Shown here piece after piece: positions 63,941 through 64,000 of a stretch of 64,000 bases of DNA. The stretch comes from Candidatus Kurthia intestinigallinarum (GTDB lineage Bacteria; Bacillota; Bacilli; Bacillales_A; Planococcaceae), in contig NZ_JTFC01000026.1 of NCBI RefSeq assembly GCF_003991225.1, positions 62,001 through 126,000 of the forward strand, written 5' to 3'. The position numbers were made by a program, and so were the translations under genes. Position 1 is the stretch's first letter, and each line of letters starts with the position of its first letter. Below the pieces are notes generated by a model. It was not told the DNA's origin, searched no databases, and was given only the letters and a program-made list of their open reading frames with translations.

Positions 63941-64000
63941 TTATACTTCTACGAGTCGTTTTAATGTTTCTACTAGGCGCTCCTGTGTAAAAGGCTTTGT
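63941..64000 (-). CDS. C-terminal end of a CheY-like response regulator (YneI/CcdB-like), truncated by the window edge
   Basis: The last 19 codons read TKPFTQERLVETLKRLVEV, with the KPF signature of the receiver-domain end (conserved Lys at the phosphorylation site and helix 5). The stop lies 19 bases before the ccdC start. By synteny with B. subtilis this is the yneI-like single-domain response regulator. Confidence 0.75.
   Translation of the reverse strand, partial: TKPFTQERLVETLKRLVEV

Overview
The window is chromosomal DNA from a low-GC Gram-positive rod of the order Bacillales. The gene content and protein style fit a Lysinibacillus/Solibacillus-like member of the Planococcaceae; this is an inference from protein similarity and synteny, as no rRNA is present. 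Supporting marks are strong AGGAGG-type ribosome binding sites with ATG, GTG and TTG starts, intrinsic terminators with long T-runs, T-box and cobalamin riboswitch leaders, and a block (topoisomerase IV, plsY, a YneR-like gene, a YneP-like gene, aconitase, with ccdB/ccdC at the right edge) that recalls the yne/citB region of Bacillus subtilis. Most genes are on the minus strand. No tRNA, rRNA, CRISPR array, prophage or complete insertion sequence was seen.

Layout. 1-1377: the 5' part of trpE with a Trp T-box leader. 1374-3628: a winged-helix regulator and a secreted subtilisin-like protease. 3683-9816: a cobalamin-riboswitch operon encoding a secreted alpha/alpha-barrel protein, a DUF4430 (transcobalamin-like) lipoprotein and a complete ECF transporter (T, fused A1A2, S); this is the most interesting system here. 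9956-11479: a 50-residue CxxC protein and a two-part threonine/serine exporter. 11569-16789: an acyl-CoA dehydrogenase, CoA transferase/racemase and SDR operon with a sigma-54 promoter, divergent from a CBS-PAS-AAA+-Fis activator; two repeated upstream sites lie between them. 16813-18732: small membrane proteins, a tyrosine phosphatase and a stand-alone receiver. 18982-25513: a 1542-residue secreted metallophosphoesterase, an arylamine N-acetyltransferase and a secreted transglutaminase-like protein. 25812-29109: a gluconate module (gnd, RpiR regulator, GntP permease). 29389-30186: an esterase-like hydrolase with an Asp at the nucleophile position. 30237-39830: parC, parE, plsY, yneR-like, thioesterase, a broken carboxypeptidase and aconitase. 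39977-45162: DCC protein, lutABC and two uncharacterised genes.

45211-45536 holds a candidate structured noncoding RNA with its own promoter and terminator. 46167-56434 is the full branched-chain amino acid cluster ilvD-[T-box]-ilvB-ilvH-ilvC-leuA-leuB-leuC-leuD, with a promoter and CodY-like box before ilvD and an Ile-type T-box between ilvD and ilvB. 56558-59217 holds a short ORF, a terminator and a PLP/FAD enzyme pair. The right end carries a cysteine hydrolase, an MFS exporter, mscL, a Sco1 protein, a lipoprotein, ccdC and the last codons of a CheY-like protein.

Three copies of a roughly 130-bp hairpin-forming repeat (25665, 35802, 61906) lie at gene ends and probably act as terminators.
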